From the NCBI RefSeq assembly GCF_047496725.1, contig NC_132977.1, forward strand, positions 5,154,501 to 5,218,500: a stretch of DNA of 64,000 bases, given 5' to 3'. The notes under the pieces were generated by a model. It saw only the letters and a list, made by a program, of their open reading frames with translations. It was not told where the DNA came from and ran no database searches. Source of the DNA: Anoplolepis gracilipes. Taxonomy: Eukaryota; Arthropoda; Insecta; Hymenoptera; Formicidae. Below, in pieces: positions 1 through 12,473 of this stretch (position 1 is its first letter; the number at the start of each line of letters is the position of its first letter). A program made the position numbers and the translations under genes.

Positions 1-315
1 TTACATTATTATTTATCCATTTCTAAGACAAAGTATATCGAGAATTGATTAAGACTATGAAATTAAAACATAAACTATATGACAATAATTTATTAATATA
101 TGTATTTCTAAAATACTTTTTCTAATTGTAAATTAAAGTGCATGCTTTGATTTATAATCAAGCAACGCGATAGTATTGACACTAAGTGCATTAAAAAGAC
201 TGGATTTTAAAATATTAATTAAAATGAGATTATCTAGCTTAATCGGTTATTACTCATATCGTAAGTTTTGTAATGATAATTAAAAAAATTAACTAACAAT
301 ATTTTTTTTTCATAG
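1..315. other. Probable intron 2 of OR1
   Basis: AT-rich non-coding sequence ending in a pyrimidine tract and AG acceptor at 314-315, just before exon 3 of the partial receptor OR1. In the complete copies downstream, intron 2 is about 300 to 1,360 bp long, so exons 1 and 2 of this gene should lie before the window start. No other feature is seen. Confidence 0.7.
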
Positions 316-1067
316 ATTTGCGTACATGGTAAACGATAAGTTTAAGTTTATAATTGCTGTCCAGTTTATGGTAAGCACGCTAGTAGTGTGTTCGAATTTG
401 TATCAACTGGCGAAGATAACAATAAGCGCGGAATATATTCCACTGATATTATATACATTCTGTATGACTTTTCAAATTCTTATTTATTGTTGGTATGGCA
501 ACGAAATAAAACTAAAGGTATTGATTAAATGCATAATTGCGTAAGCATTGAGCTTATCTTATCAAGGTATTTATGTGTGTAATAGCAAAATTATAGAAGA
601 TTGGAAGTTAATAATAAAATTACATATGCAAAATGTACAAATTAATTTCTAAAATGTTACATAATATTATATTATATACATTAATTATATATATTATATA
701 ACATTATTTTTTATTGCCATAATAAGAAACATTATACTATATTATCCCGATTTATGTTTATCTAACAACTTCCATTGCAGAGTAATCAATTATCAGCTGA
801 GATTTTCGGAATGGACTGGATAAACCTAGACAAGAAAGTGAAAGAGAATCTTATAATGATTATGAATCGCTCTCTTAAACCCATCGAATTTTCTAGCGCA
901 CATATTCTTACGGTGAATCTAGAATCTTTTACAAAGGTCAGAAATAAATTTATTTCTATGACTATGACTGAAATAAACTGTATTCAATAACTTTATTTAA
1001 GAATTGACATCTTTTCTAGTTGCTTAAGACATCGTATTCAGCATATAGTATACTTCGTAGTATGTGA
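316..1067 (+). CDS. Odorant receptor OR1, 3' part (7tm_6), exons 3-5 only
   Basis: C-terminal third of an insect odorant receptor, a seven-pass ligand-binding channel subunit that pairs with Orco in olfactory neuron dendrites. The visible exons are 316-517, 781-936 and 1020-1067. They match exons 3, 4 and 5 of the complete genes in the array, with the same phases (2, 0, 0) and the same lengths of 202, 156 and 48 nt. Family landmarks are CSNLYQLA, IYCWYGNEIKLK near the sixth membrane segment, the PIEFSSAHI stretch and the terminal LLKTSYSAYS. The last visible codon is an ATG followed by TGA at 1065-1067. No lesion is seen in the visible exons. CWYGN replaces the CWFGN of the other copies. Exons 1 and 2 lie outside the window, so intactness of the whole gene is unknown. 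Confidence 0.88.
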
Positions 1068-2298
1068 AAAAAGTAATATCTTTAAAAATAGAGAAAAGAA
1101 GAAAAATATTATAGTACTCCAAAGCACGCGGTGCGTGTCAAAGAATACTAAAAACAAGTGTAAAAAACTTGCAATGGTTGAGTTGTAGTCTCTTGCGCGA
1201 TTGCATATCTTATATTATATATTGTATAAATAAAAAAAAATATTATTATATTTTTCTGTATTATATTTTTACTTACGTTTTTTTAGTAAAACGCTGCCTT
1301 TGATCGCTTAAAAATTTAAATATAATAACTGCGATTAAATGTATGTTGATCATAGTTAAATTTTATATTTATATTCAATATTAGTGTGACATACATTTCC
1401 AAAGAAATTGATAATTAGGATAATTTATAAATAAAACATAATTCTGTAGAGTATATATATATAGCGAAATTTTTATATGTAAATAAATACCAGAAAATAA
1501 AATATTCTTTTCATCATGGCAGTTGTAAATGTAAATACATTTTTCTAAAAGTATGCTTTATTAAACATGCATTATATATATAAATGCACATTTGTATATG
1601 TACTTATCTTCTTTCAGTAAATGTAAATATAGAAATACAGATATGAGGAGTAGACTAACTTGTAACTTGGTAACAGCACAAGACAATACTGAGAAAATAT
1701 TGCCAGTAATAGTGAAATAAAATAATTTTTAGCAAATGTCATAAATTACCTTCATCAAGATTGCATGAAGACAAATGATCGACGATTAGTCTATAAGCCA
1801 AACAGAACTTATCCGTCTTCTCTTTTATATCTCGCTATATATATTTTGCGTTTTTGCCAGAACAAATATCGCATCATATTATTGTTGCATAAAATTTACA
1901 TTCAACAAAAATTTCCGCCAACGATTCAATCTGAAATAAAAATGTTCTGTCGATAAATACAATATTACTAATTTCTATATTACGATAATTACATAACAAT
2001 CAAATAGGGAATCATAAGAACGGAAAAATGTCATCTATAGACAGTGTCTATAGAAATCATAAGGAGTGGCTAGTCTTGCAGAAAATACTGTTCGCTATTA
2101 CTTTTTACGCGACTAGAATTTATTTATATTTTCTATAAAACCTTTCTAAGTTTATATGTGCATTTTCAATGTCAAATAAGTTATAGCAAATTCTCGTTCT
2201 TTTTTATAGTTTTTAAATAATCTCTGATAAAAATAAATCTTCTCATAATTTAAAAGATTTTCTTCCGCTATATCTGGAATAATAGTTATTTTAAACAA
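1068..2298. other. Spacer OR1-OR2
   Basis: Intergenic AT-rich DNA containing the 3' UTR of OR1 and the promoter region of OR2, with the palindromic motif noted separately at 2035. A 63-codon open frame at 1765-1956 has no family similarity that I can see and is treated as chance. Confidence 0.6.
2035..2053. promoter_or_regulatory. Palindromic CTATAGAC motif upstream of OR2
   Basis: The 19-bp palindrome CTATAGACAGTGTCTATAG lies 245 bp before the OR2 start. Variants of its half-site occur at a similar place upstream of most genes in the array. A regulatory role is inferred from conservation only. Confidence 0.4.
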
Positions 2299-4501
2299 AT
2301 GTTAATTTTCGATAATTCTAGTGTTCAGAAGAAACTTGATATTGTTCGGCACGATAAAGTCGAAGATAGAGCTAAAAAGGACTTGTTAAAATTGACGCTC
2401 ACACTTTTGACTTTGGCCGGATGTTGGCAGCCAGCATCATGGACATCTTTGTACAAGTACAGGCTTTACAACATTTATACGATAATTCTGATTTTTCTAT
2501 TGTACACATTCACAATTTCTCAATTCATGGCCATTGTTCTAATTGTCGACAACCCTGAGGAATTTACTAACGTTCTGTACATGATGATGACTATGTTCGT
2601 CGCATCCTTTAAGATAGCCAGTATGTTAATAAACCGTAAGAACGTAGCGGACATTATTAATACTCTTACCGATAAACCGTTTAAACCAATAGTAACGAGC
2701 GAATTAAAAATTCGCCAAAATTTCGACAAAATGATACGGTAAATATTATTTAATTATTATTTTATTTTATTTTATTATTATTTTTAATAATATTTTTATT
2801 TTACTTTATTATTATTCATTTATATTTTTTAATATAAAAAGTTATTCAAAAACGTGTCAGCAAACTGTGTTCTCGAAATAAATCGATTACGTTCTTGGAA
2901 GAAAACGCAAAGAAAGTGATCGGGGATCAAAAGTTTCCTAAGAAATTTCAAAATTTATTTTATAGAAACAACACGTTCTACTGCTTCGTCCTGGTCGAGT
3001 CGACGTGCGTATGTATGGCCCTGACTTCTCTATTCACAAGCTTCAGAAGAGGGAATCTAACATACAAGGCATGGTTACCGTTCAATTATTCGTCCCCCGT
3101 GTTATTCTACCTCACGTACGCTCATCAATTGACAAGCATGGCAACGGGGGCCTTGGTCAACCTCGCTTGCGACTGCTTCATTTGCGGGCTCCTGATGCAC
3201 GTTTGCTGCCAAATCGAGATATTGGAACACCGATTGAACAATAAGTCACATACTCGGGAAACCTTGCGCGATTGCGTATGTCACCACGACCTTATATTTG
3301 AGTTAGTTTTGTAATTTCGTAGTTTTATCTTTACGAATCATGAGCAAAGATCATGCAAATTCCTATAGAAACTATTCTAATTTATAATTCTTTCAATATT
3401 TAAAATTATCTCATATTAACTATTACGTTTTTGATATTATTTTTAATTTAATTTTTTTAATACATATTTTTTTGTGCAATTAACGTATTAATTCTTGAGA
3501 TCAATTTCTTTGGAATACAGATTTTCTATTTCTAGTGTATTGTGAGAATTATAAGCTATACAAAAATAGAGTGCTTAACAGATAAATGTATAGTTTTGAC
3601 AAAAAAATGAAAATTATTTTGATATATATGTATATCATGGAACATATGAATATCCTAATCATTTCTTACAAAGTATAGCTTATTTACTGAAATTGCAGCT
3701 TCGCCTCTGTGGTAAACGAAAGATTCGCAAAAATAATTGCTATTCAATTCATAACAAGCACGCTAGTGGTATGCTCTAATTTGTATCAACTGGCCCAGAC
3801 AACACTGAGCGCAGAATATCTTCCACTATTATTATATACAATCTGCATGCTGATAGAAATTTTCATCTTCTGTTGGTTTGGAAATGAAGTTAAAATAAAG
3901 GTACACGCACACACATACATGTATATTTATATGTATTATCGAGATAATTAATATTTTACAAAAAATATTTTAATAATTTTTTGAAGATCTTGATTAATTA
4001 CGACAATATAGTGCATAATTAATATTGCAATAATTAATATAAGTATTGTCTCACCATTGCTTCATATTTGTAGAGTCTCCAATTGACCGATCGTATTTTT
4101 GAAATGAATTGGCCAAAACTAAATAATAACTTCAAGAAAACTCTTCTAATGATTATGAATCGAGCAACGATACCCATTGAGTTTACTAGTGCCTATCTCT
4201 TTTCTATGAATCTCGAATCTTTTGTAGGGGTTAGTATTAAAAATTTATAATATTTGCGGCCAATTTAAACATTGCTCCGCGTGAGTTGTGTGCGTGTATG
4301 TGTTATTTCTTCGTTTTCTGTAACAATTTAATTATATGTAAAATAATTTTAAGTCATCACATTTGCATTATTACTAAAAACATTGATTATTTGATTTTGT
4401 AACTTATCAAAAATGTGTTTTAAAACAATTCTAAGTATACTTTACTATTGCAGTTACTTAGAACGTCATATTCTGCATATACGTTGTTGCAACGGATGTA
4501 A
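2299..4501 (+). CDS. Odorant receptor OR2 (7tm_6), 393 aa
   Basis: Complete insect odorant receptor, a ligand-gated channel subunit expected to work with Orco in antennal neurons. Exons are 2299-2738, 2966-3301, 3699-3900, 4074-4229 and 4454-4501. All donors are GT and acceptors AG, with phases 2, 2, 0, 0, summing to 393 codons plus TAA. Landmarks in order are AGCWQPASWTSL (about residues 40-51), FTISQFM in the first membrane region, LTYKAWLPFNYSSP, then NLACDCFICGLLMHVCCQIE and RDCVCHHDLIFE in exon 2, SNLYQLAQ and CWFGNEVKIK in exon 3, and LLRTSYSAY at the end. The N-terminus is about 26 residues longer than in the neighbours. No ATG exists at their usual start position, so translation must begin further up, and 2299 is the ATG chosen. 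No lesion is seen. Confidence 0.92.
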
Positions 4502-5409
4502 AACCAATGCAAAAAATAGCATATATGTGTGCAATATATGTTGAATATATAAATAGTATTTAATGTGTACAAATAACTGGCAAATTAAAATGAATAATAA
4601 AGTATGTAAAAAAAATAATTTGTTACAAAAGTGTACAGAACTACAATATAATAAAATATTAAATATCATATTTTTTAAATATTTCACGTATTAGTAAAGA
4701 AGTATTATATATCATGAAATAAGAAAGATACGTATATGCATAAAACAAGCTACTCATCATATTTATCCGTTCCAACATTATTTATTTTATTATGTATATG
4801 TAATATATGCCACATTTTGTAGAAACATAAATTGTAAATTAAAGTTAGCTTGCGTTTTCCGAGTTTATATTCAATTAAAAATACATACAGATTCCTAGAA
4901 AAAAAAAAACCTGATATAAGATCGAAGTGAAGTCACAGCGACAGTAATGAATAAAATATTTTGTAATGAATGTGCGTGTGTATGTACGCGGCTATATATC
5001 AAGATTTTATTATATATTTAAAATTTCCTTGAATTCTGTTTACAACCTACATCATAATATGTAGATACAGGATTGGACTTTTACGAGATGTTAGTTCGCG
5101 GAAAATATCGCTCCAAGTTTGCTATTACGATAATAATAATGTTTTATCGAAAAAAATGTAGAGTTGCAGAGGCTATAGATACTCCGTAGTTCTCGTGAAA
5201 TTTCAACTAACTCATGATTAATGACAATTTTATTCCTCAATAGAGATCAAGAAATATTGAATATCAAAGAAAGTACAAAACTTTACAGCATTTTATCCGT
5301 TACTTAGTTGGCTATGGTTTGTAGAACTTATTTAAATAGTTAAAGTGATAGTGTACTTTTTGGCCAGAAAAGTCTCCATTTATTGGGAGATTATTTAAGG
5401 ATTCTAAAA
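4502..5409. other. Spacer OR2-OR3
   Basis: Intergenic AT-rich DNA with the 3' end of OR2 and the promoter region of OR3. A stretch near 4940-4960 ('aatgaataaaatatttt') recurs before OR8 and OR9, which suggests shared ancestry of the upstream regions. No gene is seen. Confidence 0.6.
5172..5180. promoter_or_regulatory. GCTATAGAT motif upstream of OR3
   Basis: Copy of the array-wide CTATAGAY motif, about 230 bp before the OR3 start codon. Function is inferred from recurrence only. Confidence 0.35.
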
Positions 5410-8033
5410 ATGAGTGTGATGAAATTTACACTCGCGATTCTCACAATTGCTGGATGTTGGCGACCGTTCTCATGGACATCACTGATTAAGCACGCACTGT
5501 ATAACGCTTACACATTATTGATAATAAGCTTCTTATATAGCTTTACGTTCACGCAATTTATGGATCTTATTCTAAATGTCACCAATCCTGACGATTTCGC
5601 CAGCACTTTATACACGATGTCGGCAATGTGCGTTGCATGCTACAAGATGTTCTGTTTGTGGGTGAATCACGAAAGTCTCGCAATATTAATTCAAGATCTT
5701 ACTGCGGGTTTGTTTAAACCTTTCGTACCTGCCGAAATTGAAATTCGACGAAAATTCGACAAAATGATACAGTAAGCATATAAACATGTTGCTTGATCTC
5801 TAACAAATGTGTGTTAAAGTATAATGACATTCTGTAAGTGTAATAATAATAGATAATTAATAGATTTTTTAATAGATAATTTTGAATAAAATGTATAGTA
5901 TATTAAAATCGTCAAAGCATTTTCTTCTAAAAATTCCTTGATAGATTCGATGTATTCTAAATATAATAAACTTTGTTAGTTTATTAGATATTTTTTGTGT
6001 TTACAAAATCGAACTATTTATATTTTATTATGTTCAGCAATTAATAATATTAATATTTATATTTAATATACAGAGTGTCTGGTAATTGGTGAAAAACCTG
6101 TTAATGGCAGATTGTTGAAATCATTTAAAGTCGATTTTTCCTCAGCGAAAATATCAAGAGACGTCATCATTTTTTGCAAGTTTCCAATTTTTATCATTAT
6201 ATATTTTTGTAATTAAGCCTTAAATTAAAATTCTATTACAATAAACTCTATCTGAAATTAACTGAAGAATGTAGTTTTGATAATTTTTCAACTTCAAAAA
6301 GTTTAGTTTGCGAAAAGTACCTTTTTTTCAATCGCTTATAATTCAGAAATTATTGATGCCTCGACATTTTCGCTGAGGAAAAATCGTCTCCAAATGACTC
6401 CAAGAATCTGCTATTAGCAGGATTTTCACAAATTACCGGACACGCTGTATATCATGTATTTAAAATATAAAAACTTTATATAATGAACTTCGTTCTTATA
6501 CTGCAGTAAAACTTTGTCGTGTGAGCTGAAAAATGAAATAAGAGAGTGAAATAAAATTATATTCCTTACTATTTTCAGGACCTACGCAATGATCTATATA
6601 ACCATGATCCTAATAACGTTCTTAAGTAATATCTTGCTATCATTACTGACAGACTTTAAGGAGAGAAAATTAACATTCAGGGAATGGATACCGTACAATT
6701 ATTCATCGTACATGATATTTTGTCTCACATATACTCATCAATACTTGGGTATAGTCGCTTCGTGTATCGTTAATACGTCTTGTGATAGTCTTATTATTGG
6801 CCTGTTACTACATATATGCTGTCAGATAACTATCTTAAAAAGTCGCTTGAAAAATATCAGAAATGATCAAAGTATTTTACGCGACTGTGTACGTCATCAT
6901 CGTCATATAATCAAGTTAGTCCTCTTAAGAATTTTATAAAACTTATATAATCATAAGATATTCTAATAATTAATCTTAATAATATATTTTAAAATAGACA
7001 TTTTTTCGTTTACTTGAGATATCTTTTTAAATTTTAAGAGCTGTATAAAATTCCTGTTATATCTATATATCGAATTTTCATAATTTATTATTTATTACAA
7101 TTTCAAATTTTTTATCTTGACTTCATTTTTTACTTTTAGAATTAAATGCAATAATTACTTTAACTTTCTACCTTTTAGATGCAACTAATTTTTAAACAAT
7201 TTTGTCTGCAGATACGCACAGGCAACTAATGCGAGATTTACCAAGATAATTGCATTTCAATTTATAGTTAGTACATTCGTAATGTGTTCGACTTTGTATC
7301 AATTGACCACAATGGCATTAGGCTCATATTATATTTCAATAATTGCATATATGGTTTGCGTACTTGTACAAATTTTTATTTACTGTTGGTTTGGAAATAA
7401 ACTCAAACTGACGGTACGTACGTGTAATATTACTAACTGTGTTACGGATAATTAAATCTTTATACACAAATATGGTATGGAATTAAAATTTCTCACTGTG
7501 TTAAAAGTTATTTTAATAAATTTATAGAGCCTTCAGCTGGTTGATAGTATCTTCGAACTCGAATGGATAACACTAGACAATAAAATAAAAAAAGGTCTCT
7601 TAATAATTATGAATCGCGCGATGATACCTATTGAATTTATCGCTGCAAATGTTTTTAATTTGAATCTAGAGTCTTTTGTAGGGGTTAGTATTAAATAAAA
7701 CATCTAATTTTTCTAGCTATTAAGTTCTTTTTAATTTTTGTTTTGTCAATTTTTTCACTAATGTTTTTTTCTGAGAAACAAGAAAAATTAAGGAAGATTC
7801 ATAGCTTGTATTAAATAAAATTAAAAATGCCATAATAAATTAATTTTCACATTACATTATCATGAGTAACATTTAGCATAGTCAAAATTATAGATCACAA
7901 TAACTTAGGAATTCTGTTTATGAACTTTTATAAAGATTTTACGTGAATTTTGATATATTTACAATTATTTTTGCAGTTGCTTAAAACGTCATATTCTGCT
8001 TATAACTTGTTAGTACACATGCAGAAACAATAG
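5410..8033 (+). CDS. Odorant receptor OR3 (7tm_6), 370 aa
   Basis: Complete insect odorant receptor. Exons are 5410-5771, 6579-6914, 7212-7413, 7528-7683 and 7977-8033, with phases 2, 2, 0, 0, totalling 370 codons plus TAG. I start at the ATG at 5410 (MSVMKFTLAI), which aligns with the MxVLKFT start of the other copies. The open frame extends upstream but without an ATG. Landmarks are AGCWRPFSWTSL, FTFTQFMDL, LTFREWIPYNYSS, the variant NTSCDSLIIGLLLHICCQ where most copies have NVACDxxICGLL, RDCVRHHRHIIK, IYCWFGNKLKLT, and LLKTSYSAYNLL. Intron 1 (807 bp) carries a MITE-like insertion. The protein is among the more divergent of the array, but no stop or frameshift is seen. Confidence 0.92.
6071..6447. 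mobile_element. MITE-like element with long terminal inverted repeats
   Basis: A 377-bp element in intron 1 of OR3. The first roughly 95 bp, beginning CAGAGTGTCTGGTAATTGGT, read again as the reverse complement at the other end, which closes with TTACCGGACACGCTG. The arms include a shared 'gatttttcctcagcgaaaat' block. The flanks read TATA on both sides, so a TA-type target site is possible. There is no transposase coding, so it would be non-autonomous. The superfamily is not assigned. Confidence 0.75.
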
Positions 8034-9173
8034 CGTAAACTGTAAATTGTTTTCAGTGTAATGATATGATTATGTATAATCTGTTAAACCTATTAGTACA
8101 TGTATAGAGATGTACCGCGTGAAATTTTAATAAATATTTGAAAAAATATATTGTTAAAGTTCTATATACAAAATCAAATATAAGTTTTTTGGCACAGTAT
8201 TAAATTATAAGAATTGTATGCGCTTATTTTTTATTTTATGCACACAAGTATGTCAAAATACGAAATAACACTCTATTCTTTTTTCGACAATTTACTTTTT
8301 ATTTTTAAATGTAGAATAATTAGAAGAAACTATAAAGAAGTCATATAGATAAAAAACAAAAATGTTGTTAAATCACTGTACCTACGGAAAATATAACGTC
8401 ATATGAAGTTGGGTATTATTAATAATAAGTATTTCCACTTTTTTCCTTATTTTTCTTTTAATAGTTTATCATAACAGAAATATAACTTTTATTTGTATTA
8501 TATAGAGCGTGAATTATCCTGCACAATTAATTATAATTTTATATATATGTATCTTTCATATGATTTTCCTTCGTCTCTTTATTTTACATAAAAACTTCTC
8601 TTGAAGTTGACTTCTAGATAGAATAATAATAAATAATATATTTTGCCATCGATATACCTTAATATGTGGAATATATTGTGGAGATAAATCGCATCTTGTG
8701 CTTTATTGATATTTTCCTTTGCAGAATTTATTTTCTTCCCTTTCTATTCTATAACTCCATTCTTTATATAAATGTTATATCAATAAAATACAAAAGTTAT
8801 ATATCAAGACCTTTAAGTTAATTGACATCAAAATTATCTTAGAGACAATTATCGTAGATATTAGGTAGATAGATAAATATGCAGGAGGGGAAAAAAAAAT
8901 ATTGCTGATGAAAGAACTGCCTTCACAGTTGAGGAATAGCATCACCAGTCTATAGACGATTCTATAAGTACATATACCCTCTTTCGAGATTATGCTTAGT
9001 GATCTCACTTTTCATGTAATAAAATTTCTATCAATTTAAAATTTTATTTTAAAGTCAATAAATATATTGCTTACAGATTACCAAAATAATATAAATACTA
9101 TCAGAATTTAAAGCACACATTTTAAAGTTATATACAATTGTGTGTATATTTCTTAATTAAATTAAGAGTGGAA
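8034..9173. other. Spacer OR3-OR4
   Basis: Intergenic DNA. From about 8367 on it is nearly the same as 11703-12473 before OR5, so it belongs to the OR4/OR5 segmental duplication. It holds the OR4 promoter region. A minus-strand open frame at 8775-9008 lies in this non-coding sequence and is rejected. Confidence 0.65.
8948..8957. promoter_or_regulatory. GTCTATAGAC palindrome upstream of OR4
   Basis: Copy of the array-wide motif, 217 bp before the OR4 start. It is followed at 8961 by TCTATAAGTA, which resembles a TATA box and is TATATAAG in the sister gene OR5. A core-promoter role is inferred. Confidence 0.4.
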
Positions 9174-11420
9174 ATGGAAGTTCTGAAATTGACATGTGTA
9201 ATTGTTATGATCGCTGGATGTTTCCGACCGCTATCGTGGACATCTTTGTTTAAACGAACAGTTTATAATATCTACAGATTATACGTAATTAGTATGCTAT
9301 TTTTTTTTTCACTGGCGCAATTTTTAGACATTATTAATAATGCTGATAATGCTGATGATATGACTAACACTTTGAATATGATGTTAACATCATCCGCTGC
9401 ATGCTGTAAAATATTTATTATGTGGTTTCTTTATGAAAGAATTTTAAATTTAATTAATTGTCTTACTGAAGAACCGTTCGCACCATTGGACCCGGGTGAA
9501 ATGGAAATTCGACAGCAATTTGATAGAATAACACGGTAAATATATCTTAATGAAAAAGTAATGATTAATTTCTATTTCACATGTTTTGATATTTTAGATT
9601 ATTTCGTCTTAATTGATAGCTTTAAAAATACATTTAAGATTACAGCTCGATTTTTTTTTCAAGATTTGTTTTATCAAATTAAATCTGAAATATAAGAGAA
9701 ATTATTTAAAAAATTGATATTTTAAATAACAAATAAATTATATCTTCTCTTATAGTTTATAAAATTTAATTGACACTACTGTGTTAATAGTGCATATTAC
9801 CTATTTCATAACTTAAAAAAATTGTTCTAAGAGCTTTACACGAAAACTCTTACTAAAAGTAATACTAATATAAAAGTTTCTTTTTACCTTTCTAGTAATA
9901 ATACATTACGTTACACACTCTTGATTGAAACGACAGTCTCATTCATCGCTTTGAGATCATTGTTGACTGATTTTAAACATAGAAGGTTAACATATAGGGA
10001 ATGGGTACCGTATGATTATTCATCTTTTTTGCTATTTTGCTTTACATACGCTCAGCAAATGACAACTACTTTCCACGCCGCTATTGTGAACATTGCTTGC
10101 GATACTCTCTTATGTGGTTTCTTAGTGCATGTATGTTGCCAAATCGCAATATTAGAATATCGCCTGAACAAACTGACGAGAAATGAAATTACTCTGAGCT
10201 ATTGCGTACGCCATCACGACTGGATTTATAAGTTAGTTACATTAAAGTCCGGAAAGATTGTTTATCAATTAGCATTGATATTATGTAAATTATTGATATA
10301 TTGTAATAAAATTATATTTTTTTTCTTATTTTAATTTATTTATTATTTATTACATTCTTTGTACCATAAATTATGTACGTGTAAAAGAAAAAATAATATT
10401 TTAAGTAATATTAAAATATAATTAGATATAAATTTTTTTTAAATATGAATTATCGACTTCTATCATTATTACTTACATAATTTACTAAGTTAATATATAA
10501 ATATATTAATCTTTCCATTAATCTCTCTTAGATATTTTATAATTTATTTGTATATAGTTATATGTATATTTGTTTGTAATTTGAAAAATTAAAATAAATA
10601 ATAATAAGTAATAAAATAAATAATAAATTCACTTATCAATTATAGCACAAATTTTAGTGGTTTCATAAAGGTAACATGATATTTTAAAAGGGAAAATGAA
10701 TTACAGGTTTGCGCGATTGGTGAATATAAGGTTTACATATATAATTGGATTTCAGTTCATGGCGAGTATGATAGTAATTTGCTCCAATTTCTATCAACTG
10801 ACCAAGTCGCCTTTGAACGCAGACAGTATTTCATTAATTATGTACACGTCCAACATATTGACACAGATATTTATCTATTGCTGGTTTGGAAATAAAGTCA
10901 AAGTAAAGGTATGTCTAGTAAAATAAAGATCGTTAAATACAAATGTTTTATATCTTTTATCTATAGAGTATCCAAATCGCGGATAAAATATTTGAAATAA
11001 ATTGGCCAATCTTGAATAATAATGCTAAAAAGGGCCTTTTGATAATGATGAAACGTTCGACAATACCCATCGAAATTTGTACCGCACATATCTTCACTTT
11101 GAATTTGGAATCCTTCGTAGGGGTTAGTATAGAAAAACTAATCTTTATGTACAATCTAATTGATTAATAACACCATACTATAGTTATTTCTGATTTAATT
11201 ACTTTTAATTAAAGAAAATTGTGTTTATAAATAAATTTTACTTAAATTTAAAGAAAATAATTTTTGTAAGTGTGCTACGTATATAAATATATTATTATTA
11301 TTATTATTACTTATACTTATTTATAAATATGAATATATTTATAATGGCCTCAAATATTTTTTATTATTTCAGTTGATTAAAACATCGTATTCCGCTTGTA
11401 ATTTATTAATAAAAACATAA
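9174..11420 (+). CDS. Odorant receptor OR4 (7tm_6), 367 aa
   Basis: Complete insect odorant receptor and close sister of OR5. Exons are 9174-9535, 9896-10231, 10707-10908, 10967-11122 and 11373-11420, phases 2, 2, 0, 0, ending in TAA. The start is the ATG at 9174 (MEVLKLTC); upstream in-frame codons have no ATG. Landmarks are AGCFRPLSWTSLFKR, an unusual phenylalanine run (MLFFFSLAQFLD) in the first membrane region, LTYREWVPYDYSS, NIACDTLLCGFLVHVCCQ, LSYCVRHHDWIYK, IYCWFGNKVKVK and LIKTSYSACNLL. Intron 3 is only 58 bp. By eye the protein differs from OR5 at about 16 of 120 positions in exon 1, while the adjoining intron is almost identical. No lesion is seen. Confidence 0.93.
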
Positions 11421-12473
11421 AAAGAAGAATAAGAATAGCGACACAAAATAAAATAAAACGTGCTTTTTATTTGGTAACCTATTTACAAAAAAAATACTGT
11501 AGTGTTTCAGTAATAATAATCATAAAAATTTATTGTGTTTAATATACACGTATATATATCTATCTAGTAATATATATGTATGTAATAAATATTAAAATAT
11601 ATATGTACGTATAGTTTTTACGATTTCTTTATATCATAAAAGTATTTTATATATACACATATTAAGTTTTTTTTAATAAAGTCGGGCGCCGAGTTCACAT
11701 CAGTGCTAAATCACTGTACCTGCGGAAAATGTAACGTCAAATGAAATTGGGTATAACTAACAATAAGTGCTTTCTACTTTTTTTTTAGTTATTTTAGTAG
11801 TTTATTGTAAGAGAGATATAACTTTTATTTATATTATATAAAGCGTAAATTATCCTGCACATTTAATTGATTTTTCTTCGTGTCTTTATTTTGCGTAAAA
11901 ACTTCTCTAAGTTGATTTCTAGATAGAATAATAATAAATAAGTTACTTTGTCATCGATATATCTTGAAGTGAAATATATTATGGAGATAAATCGCATCTT
12001 GTGCTTTATTGATATTTTCCTTTGAAAAATTTATTTTCTTCCCTTTCTATTCTATAATTTCATTCTTTATGTAAATGTTATATCAATAATATACTAAAGT
12101 TATATGTCAAAGTAGTCCTTTAAGCTAATTGACATCAAAATTATCTTAGAGACAGTTACCGTAGATATAGGTAGATAGATAAATATACAGGAGGGGAAAA
12201 AAAAAATATTGCTGATGAAAGAACTGCCTTCACAGTTAAGGAATAGCATCATCAGTCTACAGACTATATAAGTATACTCTCTTTCGAGATTATGCTACGT
12301 GATCTCACTTTTCATGCAATAGAGTTTCTATCAATTTAGAATTTTATTTTAAAGTCAATAAATATATTGTTTACAGATTACCAAAATAATATAAATACTA
12401 TCAGAATTTAAAGCACACATTTCAAAATTATATACAATTGTGTGTATATCTCTTAATTAAATTAAGAGTGGAA
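11421..12473. other. Spacer OR4-OR5
   Basis: Holds the OR4 3' flank, the duplication junction near 11690-11705 (where a short GC-richer piece, 'gtcgggcgccgag', is found only here) and the OR5 promoter region. No gene is seen. Confidence 0.65.
12255..12271. promoter_or_regulatory. GTCTACAGAC motif and TATA-like box upstream of OR5
   Basis: GTCTACAGAC runs directly into TATATAAG, about 210 bp before the OR5 ATG. It corresponds to GTCTATAGAC plus TCTATAAG before OR4. This is a plausible core promoter, by inference. Confidence 0.4.

Larger units (their letters stand above)
8367..11650. repeat. Segmental duplication unit A (contains OR4)
   Basis: About 3.3 kb, aligning without large gaps to 11703-14880. 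Homology starts near the shared 'taaatcactgtacct' at 8371 and 11705. It includes the promoter, all exons and introns, and the 3' flank to about 200 bp past the stop. Introns 1 differ at roughly ten places in 360 bp by eye, and the last 200 bp of the intron are identical. Confidence 0.85.

Noticed and set aside
1765..1956. 63-codon open frame between OR1 and OR2
   Set aside because: No similarity to receptor exons, no splice partner and no known domain.
5383..5409. Earlier start for OR3
   Set aside because: The frame is open but has no ATG there; the ATG at 5410 aligns with the sister genes.
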